This document shows positions 34,065 to 42,963 of a stretch of DNA of 64,000 bases, piece by piece. The stretch's first letter is position 1. Every line of letters starts with the position of its first letter. The translations under genes and the position numbers were made by a program. The stretch is taken from assembly GCA_002432945.1 (NCBI GenBank), contig DJHE01000012.1, forward strand, positions 1 to 64,000, given 5' to 3'. The stretch comes from Synergistaceae bacterium UBA5827. GTDB taxonomy: Bacteria; Synergistota; Synergistia; Synergistales; 79-D21. The notes beneath the pieces were generated by a model, which saw only the letters and a program-made list of their open reading frames with translations, was not told where the DNA came from and did no database searches.

Positions 34065-35030
34065 TCACAGATCCTCGTAAAGGTCCGTGCTGAGGTACTT
34101 CAGCCCGCTGTCGTTGAGCGTCAGGACGATGTTCTTTCCCCGCTCGATCCCCCCGAGGAGTTTCAGGGCCGCGCACACGTTCGCGCCGGAGGAGAAACCG
34201 GCAAATACACCCTCTGTCCGGGCAAGGGCCCTCGCGGTTTCTATCGCTTCCCCGTCGGAAACCTGGATGAACCCGTCGATCAGGGTCTTGTCCACGAGGG
34301 GCAAATCCATGCTGTACCCGCCCCCCTGGATCTTGTGGGCACCGTCCGTAATGCAGTGCCCCGCGTAGATCGCCGCTGCGCAAGGCTCGACGGCATAGCA
34401 GCGGATGTCTTTCCTGAATTTTTTCAGGCCGCTCGCGCAACCCTGGAAAGTGCTCCCGCTCCCGAGAAAATCGACAAACACGTCGATGTTTCCGGAAGCC
34501 TGTTCCCACATCTCTTTCGCCGTGTGCTGTTCGTGCGCGTTCACCGTGGCGGCCAGGTTGAACTGGTCTGCACGGAATGCGCCTCGTTCCCTCGTGATCC
34601 TTTGTGCGGTTTCCTCGACGCGGGCGAGATCTTCGCCCGACACCTGCCCCTTGACGGACCCGGGAGCCTGGTCCACCAGCACGACTTCCGCCCCAAGCGC
34701 TTTCATCATTCGTGCCCGCTCGGTGGAGTTGCCTTTCGACATGCAGGCGATAAAGTGGTACCCCTTGACGGCGCAAACGATGGACAGGCCGGTCCCGGTG
34801 TTGCCGCTCGTCAGCTCGACGACGGCCTGGCCTTTCTTCAGCAACCCGGCTTCTTCGGCTTCTTCGATCATCTGCAGAGCAACGCGATCCTTCTTGCTGA
34901 ATCCAGGGTTCAGGTATTCCATCTTGGCGAAGATATTACCCTCGACGCCGGCCTGGGCCGCGATGCGGGAAAGGTGGACCATGGGGGTGTTGCCGATCGC
35001 CTCGTTCACACTTTTTAAAATTCTCGACAT
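34065..35030 (-). CDS. PLP-dependent cysteine synthase family protein
   Basis: A 321-residue fold-type II PLP enzyme. GNTPMVHLSR, the Schiff-base Lys region NPGFSKKDRVAL, the asparagine loop ELTSGNTGTGLS and the phosphate site GSGSTFQG are seen. It resembles CysK and cystathionine beta-synthase; it lacks an extra CBS part. GGGAGGCC precedes ATG 35030. It may make Cys from O-acetylserine or degrade Cys; the exact reaction is not clear from the sequence. Confidence 0.85.
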   Translation of the reverse strand: MSRILKSVNEAIGNTPMVHLSRIAAQAGVEGNIFAKMEYLNPGFSKKDRVALQMIEEAEEAGLLKKGQAVVELTSGNTGTGLSIVCAVKGYHFIACMSKGNSTERARMMKALGAEVVLVDQAPGSVKGQVSGEDLARVEETAQRITRERGAFRADQFNLAATVNAHEQHTAKEMWEQASGNIDVFVDFLGSGSTFQGCASGLKKFRKDIRCYAVEPCAAAIYAGHCITDGAHKIQGGGYSMDLPLVDKTLIDGFIQVSDGEAIETARALARTEGVFAGFSSGANVCAALKLLGGIERGKNIVLTLNDSGLKYLSTDLYEDL

Positions 35031-35165
35031 CGTATGGCCTCCCTCGAAATTACGCTTTACTGTCACGAAGAACCAGGTAAATCATAATGCTGGAAGGGGA
35101 AGAACGCACGGCTGTAAAATGGGAAAGCTGGATCGATCTTATAGGAAGAAAAGAGGCGAGCCGCA

Positions 35166-35624
35166 ATGAGGAGAAATGACAGGGCGATCACCGACCCGGC
35201 CGAACTGGAGTCGATACTCAGGGAAGCGGTTGTCTGCAGGATGGGGCTCTGTGACGGAGAGGTTCCCTACGTGGTTCCCATGAACTACGGCTATCGGGAC
35301 GGGAGTGTTTTCCTCCATTCCGCCATCGAGGGAAGAAAAATCGAACTCCTGCGAAAGAACCCGAACGTTTGCCTCGAGTTCGAGAAGGACGTCGAACTAA
35401 TTCCCGCCGAATCGGCATGCAGCTTCAGCATGAAGTACCGCAGCGTCATCGCCTCGGGGAAGGCCGTTTTCCTTGAAGGCCCAGAAGAGAAGGCGCAGGG
35501 GCTTAACGTCATCATGGGCCAGTACACGGGGAAGGAATTCGAGTTTCCGCCACAGGCCCTGGAACGGATCGTCGTCATCCGGGTCGACCTTGAAGACTGT
35601 TCAGGCAAGCACAACCGCTGCTGA
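35166..35624 (+). CDS. Pyridoxamine 5'-phosphate oxidase-like protein (NimA type)
   Basis: A 152-residue split-barrel flavoprotein: CRMGLCDGEVPYVVPMNYGYRDGSVFLHSAIEGRKIELLRKNPNVCLEFE and YRSVIASGKAVFLEG. This pattern is that of NimA-like proteins, some of which reduce 5-nitroimidazoles. A role in resistance is not implied by sequence alone. It is 28 bases ahead of the DJ-1 gene and divergent from the cysteine-synthase-like gene. Confidence 0.85.
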   Translation: MRRNDRAITDPAELESILREAVVCRMGLCDGEVPYVVPMNYGYRDGSVFLHSAIEGRKIELLRKNPNVCLEFEKDVELIPAESACSFSMKYRSVIASGKAVFLEGPEEKAQGLNVIMGQYTGKEFEFPPQALERIVVIRVDLEDCSGKHNRC

Positions 35625-35652
35625 GGAATTGACCAGGAAAGGGTGATTGTCA

Positions 35653-36237
35653 TTGAAGAAGGTTTGCCTGCTCCTTGCGGACGGGTTCGAAGCCGTCGAG
35701 GCCAGCGTCTTTACCGATGTCCTGGGCTGGAACCTCTACGAGGGGGACGGTTCCACGAAGGTCGTGACCTGCGGAACCCTGCCGGAGTTGAAGTGCACCT
35801 GGAACTTCACCGTGATCCCCGAGATGTTGATCGAGGACTTGGACGTTAACGAGTTCGACGCCCTTGCCATCCCCGGAGGTTTCGAGGAAGCTCATTTCTA
35901 CCGGGGGGCCTTCAGCGATCCGTTCCTGGATGCAATCCGGGAATTCGACCGGCAGGGAAAAATCATCGCCACGATCTGCGTCGCGGCCCTGGCCGTTGCA
36001 AAGAGCGGTGTGCTGAAGGGGCGAAGGGCCACGACCTACAACATCGGGGGCTGGAGGCAAAAGCAGCTTGCGGAAATGGGGGCCGTCGTGGTTCCCGACA
36101 GCAGGATCGTCGTGGACGGGAACATCATCACCTCGTACAACCCTTCCACGGCTTTCGATGTCGCATTCCTCCTGCTGGAGAAGCTGACCTCGACGGAGAA
36201 CGCAGGCAAGGTCAAAGCCTTGATGGGCTTCAAGTAA
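35653..36237 (+). CDS. DJ-1/PfpI family protein
   Basis: A 194-residue class I glutamine-amidotransferase-like protein: KKVCLLLADGFEAVEASVFTDVLGW (with the conserved Glu), IPGGFEEAHF and the nucleophile elbow IATICVAALAVAKSG with Cys. TTG 35653 is the likely start, with GGAAAGGGTG ahead; TTG 35647 is possible. Members act as chaperones, deglycases or amidases; the exact role is open. Confidence 0.85.
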   Translation: MKKVCLLLADGFEAVEASVFTDVLGWNLYEGDGSTKVVTCGTLPELKCTWNFTVIPEMLIEDLDVNEFDALAIPGGFEEAHFYRGAFSDPFLDAIREFDRQGKIIATICVAALAVAKSGVLKGRRATTYNIGGWRQKQLAEMGAVVVPDSRIVVDGNIITSYNPSTAFDVAFLLLEKLTSTENAGKVKALMGFK

Positions 36238-36248
36238 AAGAGGAGGTT

Positions 36249-36953
36249 CTATTTCTCCAGGAACTTGCCCAGAAGAAGGCTTCCCTCGAAGAGCAGGTAG
36301 AGAGGGACTCCCAGGAGGATTTGCGAAACCACGTCAGGCGGCGTTAGGAGAGCTGCGGCCAGGGCGATGGCCATGATGATCCACGGCCTGAGACGGGAAA
36401 GGGTACGGGTTGAAACAAGTCCTGTCCCGACAAGGATCAGCAGGAGGAGGGGGAGCAGGAACACGAGGCCTGCAGCGACCATTAGGGTAAAGAGGAAGGA
36501 TGTATATTCGCCGAAACCCCAGAAGGGCAGGACATTGTCTCCCGGTGAGAAGGAGAGGAAAAACCGGAAGGCCAGGGGGGCGATCGCCCGGTAGGCGAAA
36601 GCCGACCCCGCTGCGAAAAGCAGGGGCGCGGCCAGGATTGCGAAAAGGAAAAACCGGACCTCGTTTTTTCGGAGTGCCGGGTAGACGAAAAAGCTTGCCT
36701 GGAGGATGCACAGCGGAAGCGAGAGGACCACCCCGCCCCAGAAGGCGATCCTCATGTAGGTCATGAACTTCTCGTAGGGCTTGAAATAGTAAAGAGACAG
36801 GCCCAGCCCCTCGAGGGGCGCCTGCAGGAAGGCCACGAGGTGTCCGGAAAGCGAAAACAGGAGGACGAAGGCCGCCAGGAAGAAGAGAAGCACACTCAGT
36901 ATCTTCCTGCGGAGTTCCTCCAGGTGGTCGGTAAAATCTCCCTCATTCTTCAC
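36249..36953 (-). CDS. tatC: Sec-independent translocase subunit TatC
   Basis: A 234-residue membrane protein with six helices. The N-terminal FTDHLEELRRKIL is the TatC signature that binds the twin-arginine signal; FKPYEKFMTYMRIAFWGG and the FxxP-like cytoplasmic loops follow. The GTG start 36953 overlaps the tatA end by 11 bases, showing coupling. It ends the operon that encodes its own Tat substrates (38670, 37165). Confidence 0.92.
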   Translation of the reverse strand: MKNEGDFTDHLEELRRKILSVLLFFLAAFVLLFSLSGHLVAFLQAPLEGLGLSLYYFKPYEKFMTYMRIAFWGGVVLSLPLCILQASFFVYPALRKNEVRFFLFAILAAPLLFAAGSAFAYRAIAPLAFRFFLSFSPGDNVLPFWGFGEYTSFLFTLMVAAGLVFLLPLLLLILVGTGLVSTRTLSRLRPWIIMAIALAAALLTPPDVVSQILLGVPLYLLFEGSLLLGKFLEK

Positions 36954-37128
36954 GTTTGTTCTCGTGATCCTCCTTCTCCTTTTCTTCCTGTTCTCCCGAT
37001 TCGAATCCCTTCTTGAACTCGCGGATGGCGCTTCCCGCAGATCTTCCGATCTCGGGCAGCCTTTTTGCCCCGAACAGCAGTAGGGCAAGTGCCAGAAGCA
37101 CGAGGATTTCTCCCATTCCAAGGTTCAT
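36943..37128 (-). CDS. tatA: Twin-arginine translocase subunit TatA
   Basis: A 61-residue TatA/E: MNLGMGEILVLLALALLLFGAKRLPEIGRSAGSAIREFKKGFE, then an acidic/basic tail. One membrane helix, the FGAKRLPE hinge and an amphipathic helix are clear. ATG 37128 has AAGGAG nine bases ahead. It forms the pore with TatC; no TatB is seen here, consistent with a minimal TatA-TatC system. Confidence 0.93.
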   Translation of the reverse strand: MNLGMGEILVLLALALLLFGAKRLPEIGRSAGSAIREFKKGFESGEQEEKEKEDHENKREE

Positions 37129-37164
37129 TCCGTTCACTCCTTTCCTTTGGTTTGCCCTTGCAGC

Positions 37165-38655
37165 TTAAAAGGGAAATTCCTCAAGCGGGTCCAGTACCGG
37201 TCCATCGCCGGGGGCCGTCACCGATTTGGCGGTCCCGTGGGTGGGCAGTCCCCTGACGGTCATCGCCTTCGGGGAGGCGGGGCAGGCGAAATGGCACGCA
37301 CCGCAGCCGATGCAGACGGAAGGGTCGACTTTCGGGATCGTAAGGCCGTCCCGGTAAGGAACCATGTGGGCGGCCTGGGTGGGGCAGTGTTCGGCGCAGG
37401 CCCCGCAGGCCGTGCCGTTTTTCACCACGATGCAGGCGTTCCTGTGAAACTGGGCCCGGCCGATCTGCACCCGCTGCTTTGCCTTGAGCGATAGGGGTTC
37501 GATGGCCCCGGTAGGGCAGACCGTGGTGCAGGAATTGCACTCGAACTGGCAGTAGCCGAAATCGTAGTCAAGTCGTGGCTGGAAAAGCCCTGAAGCTCCC
37601 CAGGCCATCAGGGCCGGGCGGATTATCCCTGCGGGGCAGGCCTTCACGCAGGCGGAGCAGGCGATGCATTTCCGGCTGAAGTTCTCATGGCTTCGCGAGC
37701 CGGGGGGAGAGATGGGCGGGTCCGTCGCCTCCGCGGTTCCCGATGCACCCAAAGGTTTCGCGTTCCTGCGGATGAAGGCAAGGCCCAACGCGGTCCCCAA
37801 CCCCGCGGCGGCCTTAATGAACGTCCTTCTTTGAAGCCCTTCCTTACCTGGCAGGACCCCCAGCCGGAGAGCGCTGCCCGGGCAGGCTTCGATGCAGGAA
37901 AGGCAGAGCACGCAGCGATCGTGGTCTATTTTCCTTTCGAGTGCGGAAAGGCAGGCGGTGGGGCAGGCGACCTCGCACCGCCCGCAATTCGAGCAGGAAC
38001 TTTCGTCGAAACGAATCTTCAAGACGGAATGGGAGGAGAAAAGCCCCAGGAAGGTTCCCACGGGGCACAGCCCGTCGCAGTAAGGACGCCCCCGTAAAAC
38101 GGACCAGGCCGCGAGGGCGGCAAGGAAAAATCCCGCTGCGGCGGCGACGGGTGGAGCCAGGGGAGCGGAGGGAAGGGCGTGAAGAAAACGTGACGTGCCC
38201 CCTGGAAGGGGGATGGAAGCCAGGAGGTTGTTTATCGCCACGATAGTGGGGCGGAGGATTTGCGTGACACCCCTGCCGAAGTTGGCGAACGGGTCGAGAA
38301 GGTGAAGAAGCCCCAGGGTTCCCGCCGCCATGGAGATCACGGTGGCCGCCAGGATCCAGTATCGAAGGGAGGTCCCCCTGCGATACCCTGCCATCCGGCG
38401 CTTTCCGAGCCCGTGAACGGCTTCCTGGAAAAGTCCCAGGGGGCACAGGAGGGAACAAAAGAAACGCCCGGCCAGGAGCGTCATCCCGGCAAAAAGGAGA
38501 ATCGTGATCTCCCACCGCAGGAGTGCGGGAAACACCTGGATTTTTGCACCAAATCCCAGCAACCCGCTTCCACCGGCATCTCGCAGGAGGAACAAGGCCG
38601 CAAATCCTGACAGGAAGGTCCAAACAAGGAGTGGCCGCAAGCGAAGTTTTTTCAA
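37165..38655 (-). CDS. NapH/NapG-like polyferredoxin fusion
   Basis: A 496-residue membrane Fe-S protein. Residues 1-230 hold four helices and two membrane-proximal CxxxCP motifs (FCSLLCPLG, CDGLCPVG), as in NapH/NosR. Two [4Fe-4S] motifs follow (CSNCGRCEVACP, CVLCLSCIEACP). Then LQRRTFIKAAAGLGTALGLAF, a twin-arginine-like signal, leads into four more clusters (CIACSACVKACP, CNSCTTVCP, CGACAEHCP, CIGCGACHFACP), which correspond to NapG. A TTG start 38655 follows AGAGGAG right after the DUF362 stop. It likely carries electrons from quinol to an exported partner. Confidence 0.87.
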   Translation of the reverse strand: MKKLRLRPLLVWTFLSGFAALFLLRDAGGSGLLGFGAKIQVFPALLRWEITILLFAGMTLLAGRFFCSLLCPLGLFQEAVHGLGKRRMAGYRRGTSLRYWILAATVISMAAGTLGLLHLLDPFANFGRGVTQILRPTIVAINNLLASIPLPGGTSRFLHALPSAPLAPPVAAAAGFFLAALAAWSVLRGRPYCDGLCPVGTFLGLFSSHSVLKIRFDESSCSNCGRCEVACPTACLSALERKIDHDRCVLCLSCIEACPGSALRLGVLPGKEGLQRRTFIKAAAGLGTALGLAFIRRNAKPLGASGTAEATDPPISPPGSRSHENFSRKCIACSACVKACPAGIIRPALMAWGASGLFQPRLDYDFGYCQFECNSCTTVCPTGAIEPLSLKAKQRVQIGRAQFHRNACIVVKNGTACGACAEHCPTQAAHMVPYRDGLTIPKVDPSVCIGCGACHFACPASPKAMTVRGLPTHGTAKSVTAPGDGPVLDPLEEFPF

Positions 38656-38669
38656 GGGTTGCGCTCCTC

Positions 38670-39584
38670 TCAGAGGGCAATCCGCTCTACCTTTAGGCGG
38701 TTTAGATCCATGGTCCCCGCTTTGAGCGCTTCTCCCTGGCGGATATATTCCACCGAGTTGGGTTCGGTGCCGAAAATTTTCGCTGCTGCCGCATCTGCCG
38801 CCACGATGTCGGTTGAAAGGACCTGTGCCTTCCGGATCGTGATGTCCCTCTCCGAGGTTCCCCGGGGCCCGCTTTTGGTCATGACCCGGTAGGCGTCCAC
38901 CACGTTGAGGTCCGGCTTCCGGAGGAGGCTTAAGTCCGCGATGCACTGGTGGAGCCCCCTGGAGTGGAACTCCCCGCGGTCCCACACGATTCCCATGAGG
39001 TTTTTCATCGAGATTGTGAGCCCTGCACCGCCATGGTTTTTCAGCACGGGAACGTTGATGAAAACGTCGCTTTGCAGGACCAGTTCGTGAACCAGGGTTT
39101 CCTTGAGGATGCGGGCCCCGGCTATGGGGGCTTTTTGGTAATAGCGTACCTGGTCGGCCGGGACGACCGTCGCTCCCGCACGCCTCGCTGCTTCCTCGAT
39201 TCCGCTGGTGATGTAACTTCTCTTCCATAGATCGCAGGTGTGGTCGAAAACGTAGACTTTCGATGCACCCGCCTCGATGCATCTCCTGACGATTCTCTCG
39301 ACCAGGGCAGGATTCGTGTTGGCGCCGAGCTCGGGTCTCACGTCCCATGCCATGTTGGGCTTCACCACGACGGTTTGCCCTTTCGAAACGAATCGCTTCA
39401 TGCCTCCCATGGCGGCGATGCCGCGATCGAACATCTCCTCGGGTTCCCCTCCCCGGACTGCCGCGAGGTCCGCGGGGCCGGAGACAACGGCCCCAAGGGC
39501 GCGACCGGTTTTCCCGGGAAGGAGAAGGGCGCTCGTTCCTACGGCCAGTGCCAGGCTTTTCTTCAGGAATTCTCTTCGATTCAC
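38670..39584 (-). CDS. DUF362 protein with Tat signal
   Basis: A 304-residue protein. The GTG start 39584 has GGAGGAG seven bases ahead and gives MNRREFLKKSLALAVGTSALLLPG, a clean Tat signal (RREFLKK). The mature part is DUF362 (VVVKPNMAWDVRPE, VFINVPVLKNHGGAGLTISMKNLMGI), a domain found in Fe-S-linked proteins of unknown function. It is the first gene of the operon with the polyferredoxin, tatA and tatC, so a periplasmic redox role is inferred. Confidence 0.87.
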   Translation of the reverse strand: MNRREFLKKSLALAVGTSALLLPGKTGRALGAVVSGPADLAAVRGGEPEEMFDRGIAAMGGMKRFVSKGQTVVVKPNMAWDVRPELGANTNPALVERIVRRCIEAGASKVYVFDHTCDLWKRSYITSGIEEAARRAGATVVPADQVRYYQKAPIAGARILKETLVHELVLQSDVFINVPVLKNHGGAGLTISMKNLMGIVWDRGEFHSRGLHQCIADLSLLRKPDLNVVDAYRVMTKSGPRGTSERDITIRKAQVLSTDIVAADAAAAKIFGTEPNSVEYIRQGEALKAGTMDLNRLKVERIAL

Positions 39585-39751
39585 GGGCAACTCCTCCAGT
39601 CCTGGAGCGGAAGAGCGGGTTGAAAAGTGCAATAATTCAAATAATTATAAATAAGAACGAATCGCTTGGGAAGAGTCCGGCCCGGAATCCAGAGGATATA
39701 ATTCGAAAGGTGAATTTCCCTGGAACGGGGAAAGAATGGAGGGGTTGCGAG

Positions 39752-40954
39752 GTGCCGAGGTTCTCCAGGGTGTCTGTTTTTATCCTTTTCGGGTTTTTTC
39801 TCTCATGTTTCTTTGCTCCCGCTGCTATTGCCCTTGAGCCCCTGGGTCCGGTTTCGTCGTACAGCATGGAAGAGTATTGGTATTGGCCTGCCTTCCATCC
39901 GACGGTCGAATCGGCTCTTGGGGCGCTCAAGAACCTGCAGGGCAAAGTGGTCGGTTGGCAGGGATCCTATGTTACGCAATGGGACGCCGATGCCTTTGGC
40001 CTCCGTGCGCTTGGTACGGTCGTTGAGGTGCAGCAAAGCAGCCTTTTCTTCTCCAACACCGTCCAGGTGCCGCAGGTCGAATCAACGGTCATTCCTTTTG
40101 AAGAAGTCACGGGTTTGCACCTGGTCCATGTTTTCGTTGACAGGCAATATGTTTTCGGGGTCCGGTGCGACCTGAAAAACGAGATGAAGATGTTCCGGGT
40201 TCCCGACTATGGAACCGCAACCCAGGTCTACAACGCCTTGGCCAGCCTGGTCATGGCTTCAGGGCATTCCCTTGTTTTTCCTGCTCTTGGCGCATATTTC
40301 CGGGATATCACCGAGAAGGATCTCTGGATCCCGGGGCTCAAGGAAGCCAAGGGCATGATCGTTACCGGCGTGATGAAGGGGAGCCCCGCCGAGAAGGGGG
40401 ACCTGCGGGTTCGAGACGCCGTTGTCCTCTGCAACGACCTACCTGTTGAGAATTTTTCCCAGTGGTCGGAAAAAATCAAGCCGGGGGCGAAGTCCTTTGA
40501 TTTCAAGGTGTTGAGGAAAAGCACGCCGCCGGCTGTCTGTCACGTGGTCCTGCCGCCGGATGACCTATACCCGAAACCACCCCGGGGGCTGGCTTTTGCC
40601 GCGCCGAAATCGCCCGGGCCTGCCCAGCCATCGCCCCAGCAACCATCGCAGGCAGCTGCAGCCGAGGCGCCTGTCCCGCCCAAAATGGGTTTTTCGCTGA
40701 GATACCCGAGCGAAGCGGAAAAGAGCACCCTTGGAGGTAGGACCGGGGCTGTCATCGTGGAAATGGTTCCGGGGGGCCTCGCGGAAAAGGCGCTTTTGCG
40801 CGTCGGCGATATCCTCCTGGAGTGCAACGGGAAGCCCGTAACGGCTCCGGAGACGCTGGGTTCCCTTCTCATCCCGGGGGAAAACCTCTTCCTCGTGAAG
40901 AGAAACGGGCAGGACATGACCGTGAAGGTTGGAGCAACCCTGGTGAGCTACTGA
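39752..40954 (+). CDS. Exported protein with two PDZ domains
   Basis: A 400-residue protein. The GTG start 39752 follows TGGAGGGG. A signal peptide (PRFSRVSVFILFGFFLSCFFAPAAIALE) is followed by a unique domain (about 30-170), PDZ 1 (about 185-280: MIVTGVMKGSPAEKGDLRVRDAVVLCND), a Pro/Gln/Ala linker, and PDZ 2 (about 310-395: VIVEMVPGGLAEKALLRVGDILLECNGKPV). No protease domain is seen. A scaffold or protease partner in the envelope is plausible. Confidence 0.82.
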   Translation: MPRFSRVSVFILFGFFLSCFFAPAAIALEPLGPVSSYSMEEYWYWPAFHPTVESALGALKNLQGKVVGWQGSYVTQWDADAFGLRALGTVVEVQQSSLFFSNTVQVPQVESTVIPFEEVTGLHLVHVFVDRQYVFGVRCDLKNEMKMFRVPDYGTATQVYNALASLVMASGHSLVFPALGAYFRDITEKDLWIPGLKEAKGMIVTGVMKGSPAEKGDLRVRDAVVLCNDLPVENFSQWSEKIKPGAKSFDFKVLRKSTPPAVCHVVLPPDDLYPKPPRGLAFAAPKSPGPAQPSPQQPSQAAAAEAPVPPKMGFSLRYPSEAEKSTLGGRTGAVIVEMVPGGLAEKALLRVGDILLECNGKPVTAPETLGSLLIPGENLFLVKRNGQDMTVKVGATLVSY

Positions 40955-40981
40955 CACGAACACCCGCCTTAAACGGCCCGG

Positions 40982-41314
40982 CTAATCGACGATAAAAAGA
41001 CGGGCTCCTTCATCTGTCCAGGACCGGTGCGGGTTTTTGTCGTCATCTTCGGCATGGTAGCTTGTGCCCGGAAGAAGCTCGAAAATCCGCCCGTCCTTCA
41101 ATTCCGTGGTCAGTCGGCCTTCAAGGACCAGGAGAACATGCCCCCTTGCACACCAGTGGTCGGCACGGTAGCCTGGGGAATATTCCACCATGCGGACGCG
41201 GATGTTCCCCTGTTCGAAAGTCCTCCACAGGGCCTGGCCCTTTTCGCCCTTGTGGACCGTCGGTTCGATAAGGTGCCAATCGACCGTGACAAACGGGACT
41301 CCCTCGATTTTCAT
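40982..41314 (-). CDS. DHCW-type cupin protein
   Basis: A 110-residue small cupin: VTVDWHLIEPTVHKGEKGQALWRTFEQGNIRVRMVEYSPGYRADHWCARGHVLLVLEGRLTTELKDGR and YHAEDDDKNPHRSWT. The ADHWCARGH segment resembles cupins annotated by a DHCW motif. AAAGGAG precedes ATG 41314. Function unknown; NudC follows upstream on the same strand. Confidence 0.8.
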   Translation of the reverse strand: MKIEGVPFVTVDWHLIEPTVHKGEKGQALWRTFEQGNIRVRMVEYSPGYRADHWCARGHVLLVLEGRLTTELKDGRIFELLPGTSYHAEDDDKNPHRSWTDEGARLFIVD

Positions 41315-41357
41315 GATGCCATCTCCTTTCCGGATCTCCTGCCTTGCGCCTGGGGAC

Positions 41358-42155
41358 CTAGGATTCCAAGCTGTGACGCCTAACGAAATCGTCAATCAGC
41401 CGCCTGGATATGCTGATGGAAGGCGGTATTTCCGGGAACTCCTCCGGGGCGAACCAGCCCGCTTCCCCGATTTCCCGTGGGTCGACGGAAATCTCCCCGG
41501 AGTCCCAAACAGCCGTGAATCCCACCATGAGTGAGTGCGGGAATGGCCAAGGCTGGCTGCCGAAGTAGCGGATATCCCTGACTTTCACCGAGACCTCTTC
41601 GAAAACTTCTCTCTGGACGGCCTGCTCAAGGGTCTCCCCGGGTTCCACAAAACCTGCGAGTACGCTGTATCGGCCCTTGGGAAAGTGCGGGCTCCTGGCA
41701 AGGAGGAGTTTCCCCTCGCGCTCGATGGCCACGATGATGGCCGGGGAGACCGGCGGGTAAAGGGTCAGCCCGCATGCCTTGCAGGTGCGGGCTGTTTCGG
41801 TTTCGTGATCGGTCATCGTTTTCCCGCACTGGCCGCAAAAGCGAGTCTCCCGATGCCAGCCCATCAATTGGAATGCCCTGCCGGCCCTGACAAAAATATC
41901 TTCGCCCAGCAGGCTCCAAACCTCTCGCAGGGAAACCAGTTGCATCCCACCCGGGATGGAGAAGTCCTTGCCCAGGACGATGCAGGAACAAGCCCGGCCT
42001 TCCGCTTGTGGAAAAATGTCCAGGTGGCAATCGTCGCTTTCGGGAGGGCGTATCTCATGGGGGCCCGGAAGGGTTATCGAGGGTTCAATCCTTACAAGCA
42101 GCTTGTCCCCCTGGAATGCAAACAACCGCGCTTGGCCGCTTGGTATCGAAGGCAA
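41358..42155 (-). CDS. nudC: NAD+ diphosphatase / NAD-cap hydrolase NudC
   Basis: A 265-residue Nudix enzyme that hydrolyses NAD(H) to NMN and AMP and can decap NAD-RNA. All hallmarks are here: zinc ribbon CGQCG...CKACG, Nudix box GFVEPGETLEQAVQREVFEEVSV, and SQPWPFPHS, the motif that defines NudC. TTG 42155 is the likely start (GGGAGG six bases ahead); the longer frame would run through the Hsp20 terminator zone. Confidence 0.92.
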   Translation of the reverse strand: MPSIPSGQARLFAFQGDKLLVRIEPSITLPGPHEIRPPESDDCHLDIFPQAEGRACSCIVLGKDFSIPGGMQLVSLREVWSLLGEDIFVRAGRAFQLMGWHRETRFCGQCGKTMTDHETETARTCKACGLTLYPPVSPAIIVAIEREGKLLLARSPHFPKGRYSVLAGFVEPGETLEQAVQREVFEEVSVKVRDIRYFGSQPWPFPHSLMVGFTAVWDSGEISVDPREIGEAGWFAPEEFPEIPPSISISRRLIDDFVRRHSLES

Positions 42156-42297
42156 GGCGATCCTCCCTTTCTTCTTTTGGACTTGCCTTAAAGGTTCACG
42201 AAGAAGAGGATACCTCTTTTCGCGGGGAAGTGCAGGGCCGGAAAAAGACAAGGGACCGCAAGGATCGCGGCCCCCGTGTCGTTTTAATATGTTTCTT

Positions 42298-42783
42298 CTA
42301 TTCTTCTTCCTTGATTTCCAGCTTCCGCCCCTCTTCCACGTTCTGTTTTTCAGGCAGGACCATGGAGAGAAGGCCGTTCCTGATCTTTGCCTCCGAAGCC
42401 TCCGGGTCAACCTCGACGGGCATCGGGATCTCGCGATAGCAGCTACCATGGCTTCGCTCCAGCCGGAAGAAGCGTTCGGACTCTTCCTTTTTCTCTTCTT
42501 TCCGTTCCGCCTTCAACACGACACGGTCGGGATAAACCTTCAGGTCGACATCCTTGGGGTCGATCCCCGGGATTTCCATTTCAAGGAAGATCTTGCCGTC
42601 TTTCCTGTAAAGGTCCATCTTGGGAACGACCGGAGCCTGGACTGCGCGCGCTGCCGGTATGACCCCGGCGGCAAAATCGTCGAAAAGGCGTGACATCTCG
42701 TCGTGAATCTGGGCGATATCCCTGAAGACCGACAGGTTTGCTTCTCTTCTTGTTTCTGGGTTTGCCAACCAGAACCGTCTCAT
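42298..42783 (-). CDS. Hsp20/alpha-crystallin small heat-shock protein
   Basis: A 161-residue chaperone: disordered N-terminus with VFRDIAQIHDEMSRLFDDF, alpha-crystallin domain (PKMDLYRKDGKIFLEMEIPGIDPKDVDLKVYPDRVVLKAERK, RSHGSCYREIPMPVEVDPEASEAKIRNGLLSMVLPE). Such proteins hold unfolded proteins. GGAGGTG precedes ATG 42783. No CIRCE element is seen upstream. Confidence 0.92.
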   Translation of the reverse strand: MRRFWLANPETRREANLSVFRDIAQIHDEMSRLFDDFAAGVIPAARAVQAPVVPKMDLYRKDGKIFLEMEIPGIDPKDVDLKVYPDRVVLKAERKEEKKEESERFFRLERSHGSCYREIPMPVEVDPEASEAKIRNGLLSMVLPEKQNVEEGRKLEIKEEE

Positions 42784-42963
42784 GAACCACACCTCCACTC
42801 TGACCTATTGTGACCTTACGCGTTCATTTTATAAGTCAGTAAAGGTCAGATAAAATTCCATGAGCGGTTTTGGGAAGAAATGAAATAGGTTTAGAGCCGA
42901 TTATTTCTTTTTTCACCGGCAAATCATACCGAAAGTCCCGTTTTTGGTTCTCCTTATCGATCG

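Noticed and set aside
38656..39348. N-terminal extension of the polyferredoxin frame into the DUF362 gene
   Set aside because: The extension overlaps DUF362 codons in another frame and makes no sense as protein; a TTG start with AGAGGAG fits at 38655.
42156..42449. Upstream extension of the nudC frame
   Set aside because: It overlaps the end of the Hsp20 gene out of frame; TTG 42155 has a good ribosome site.
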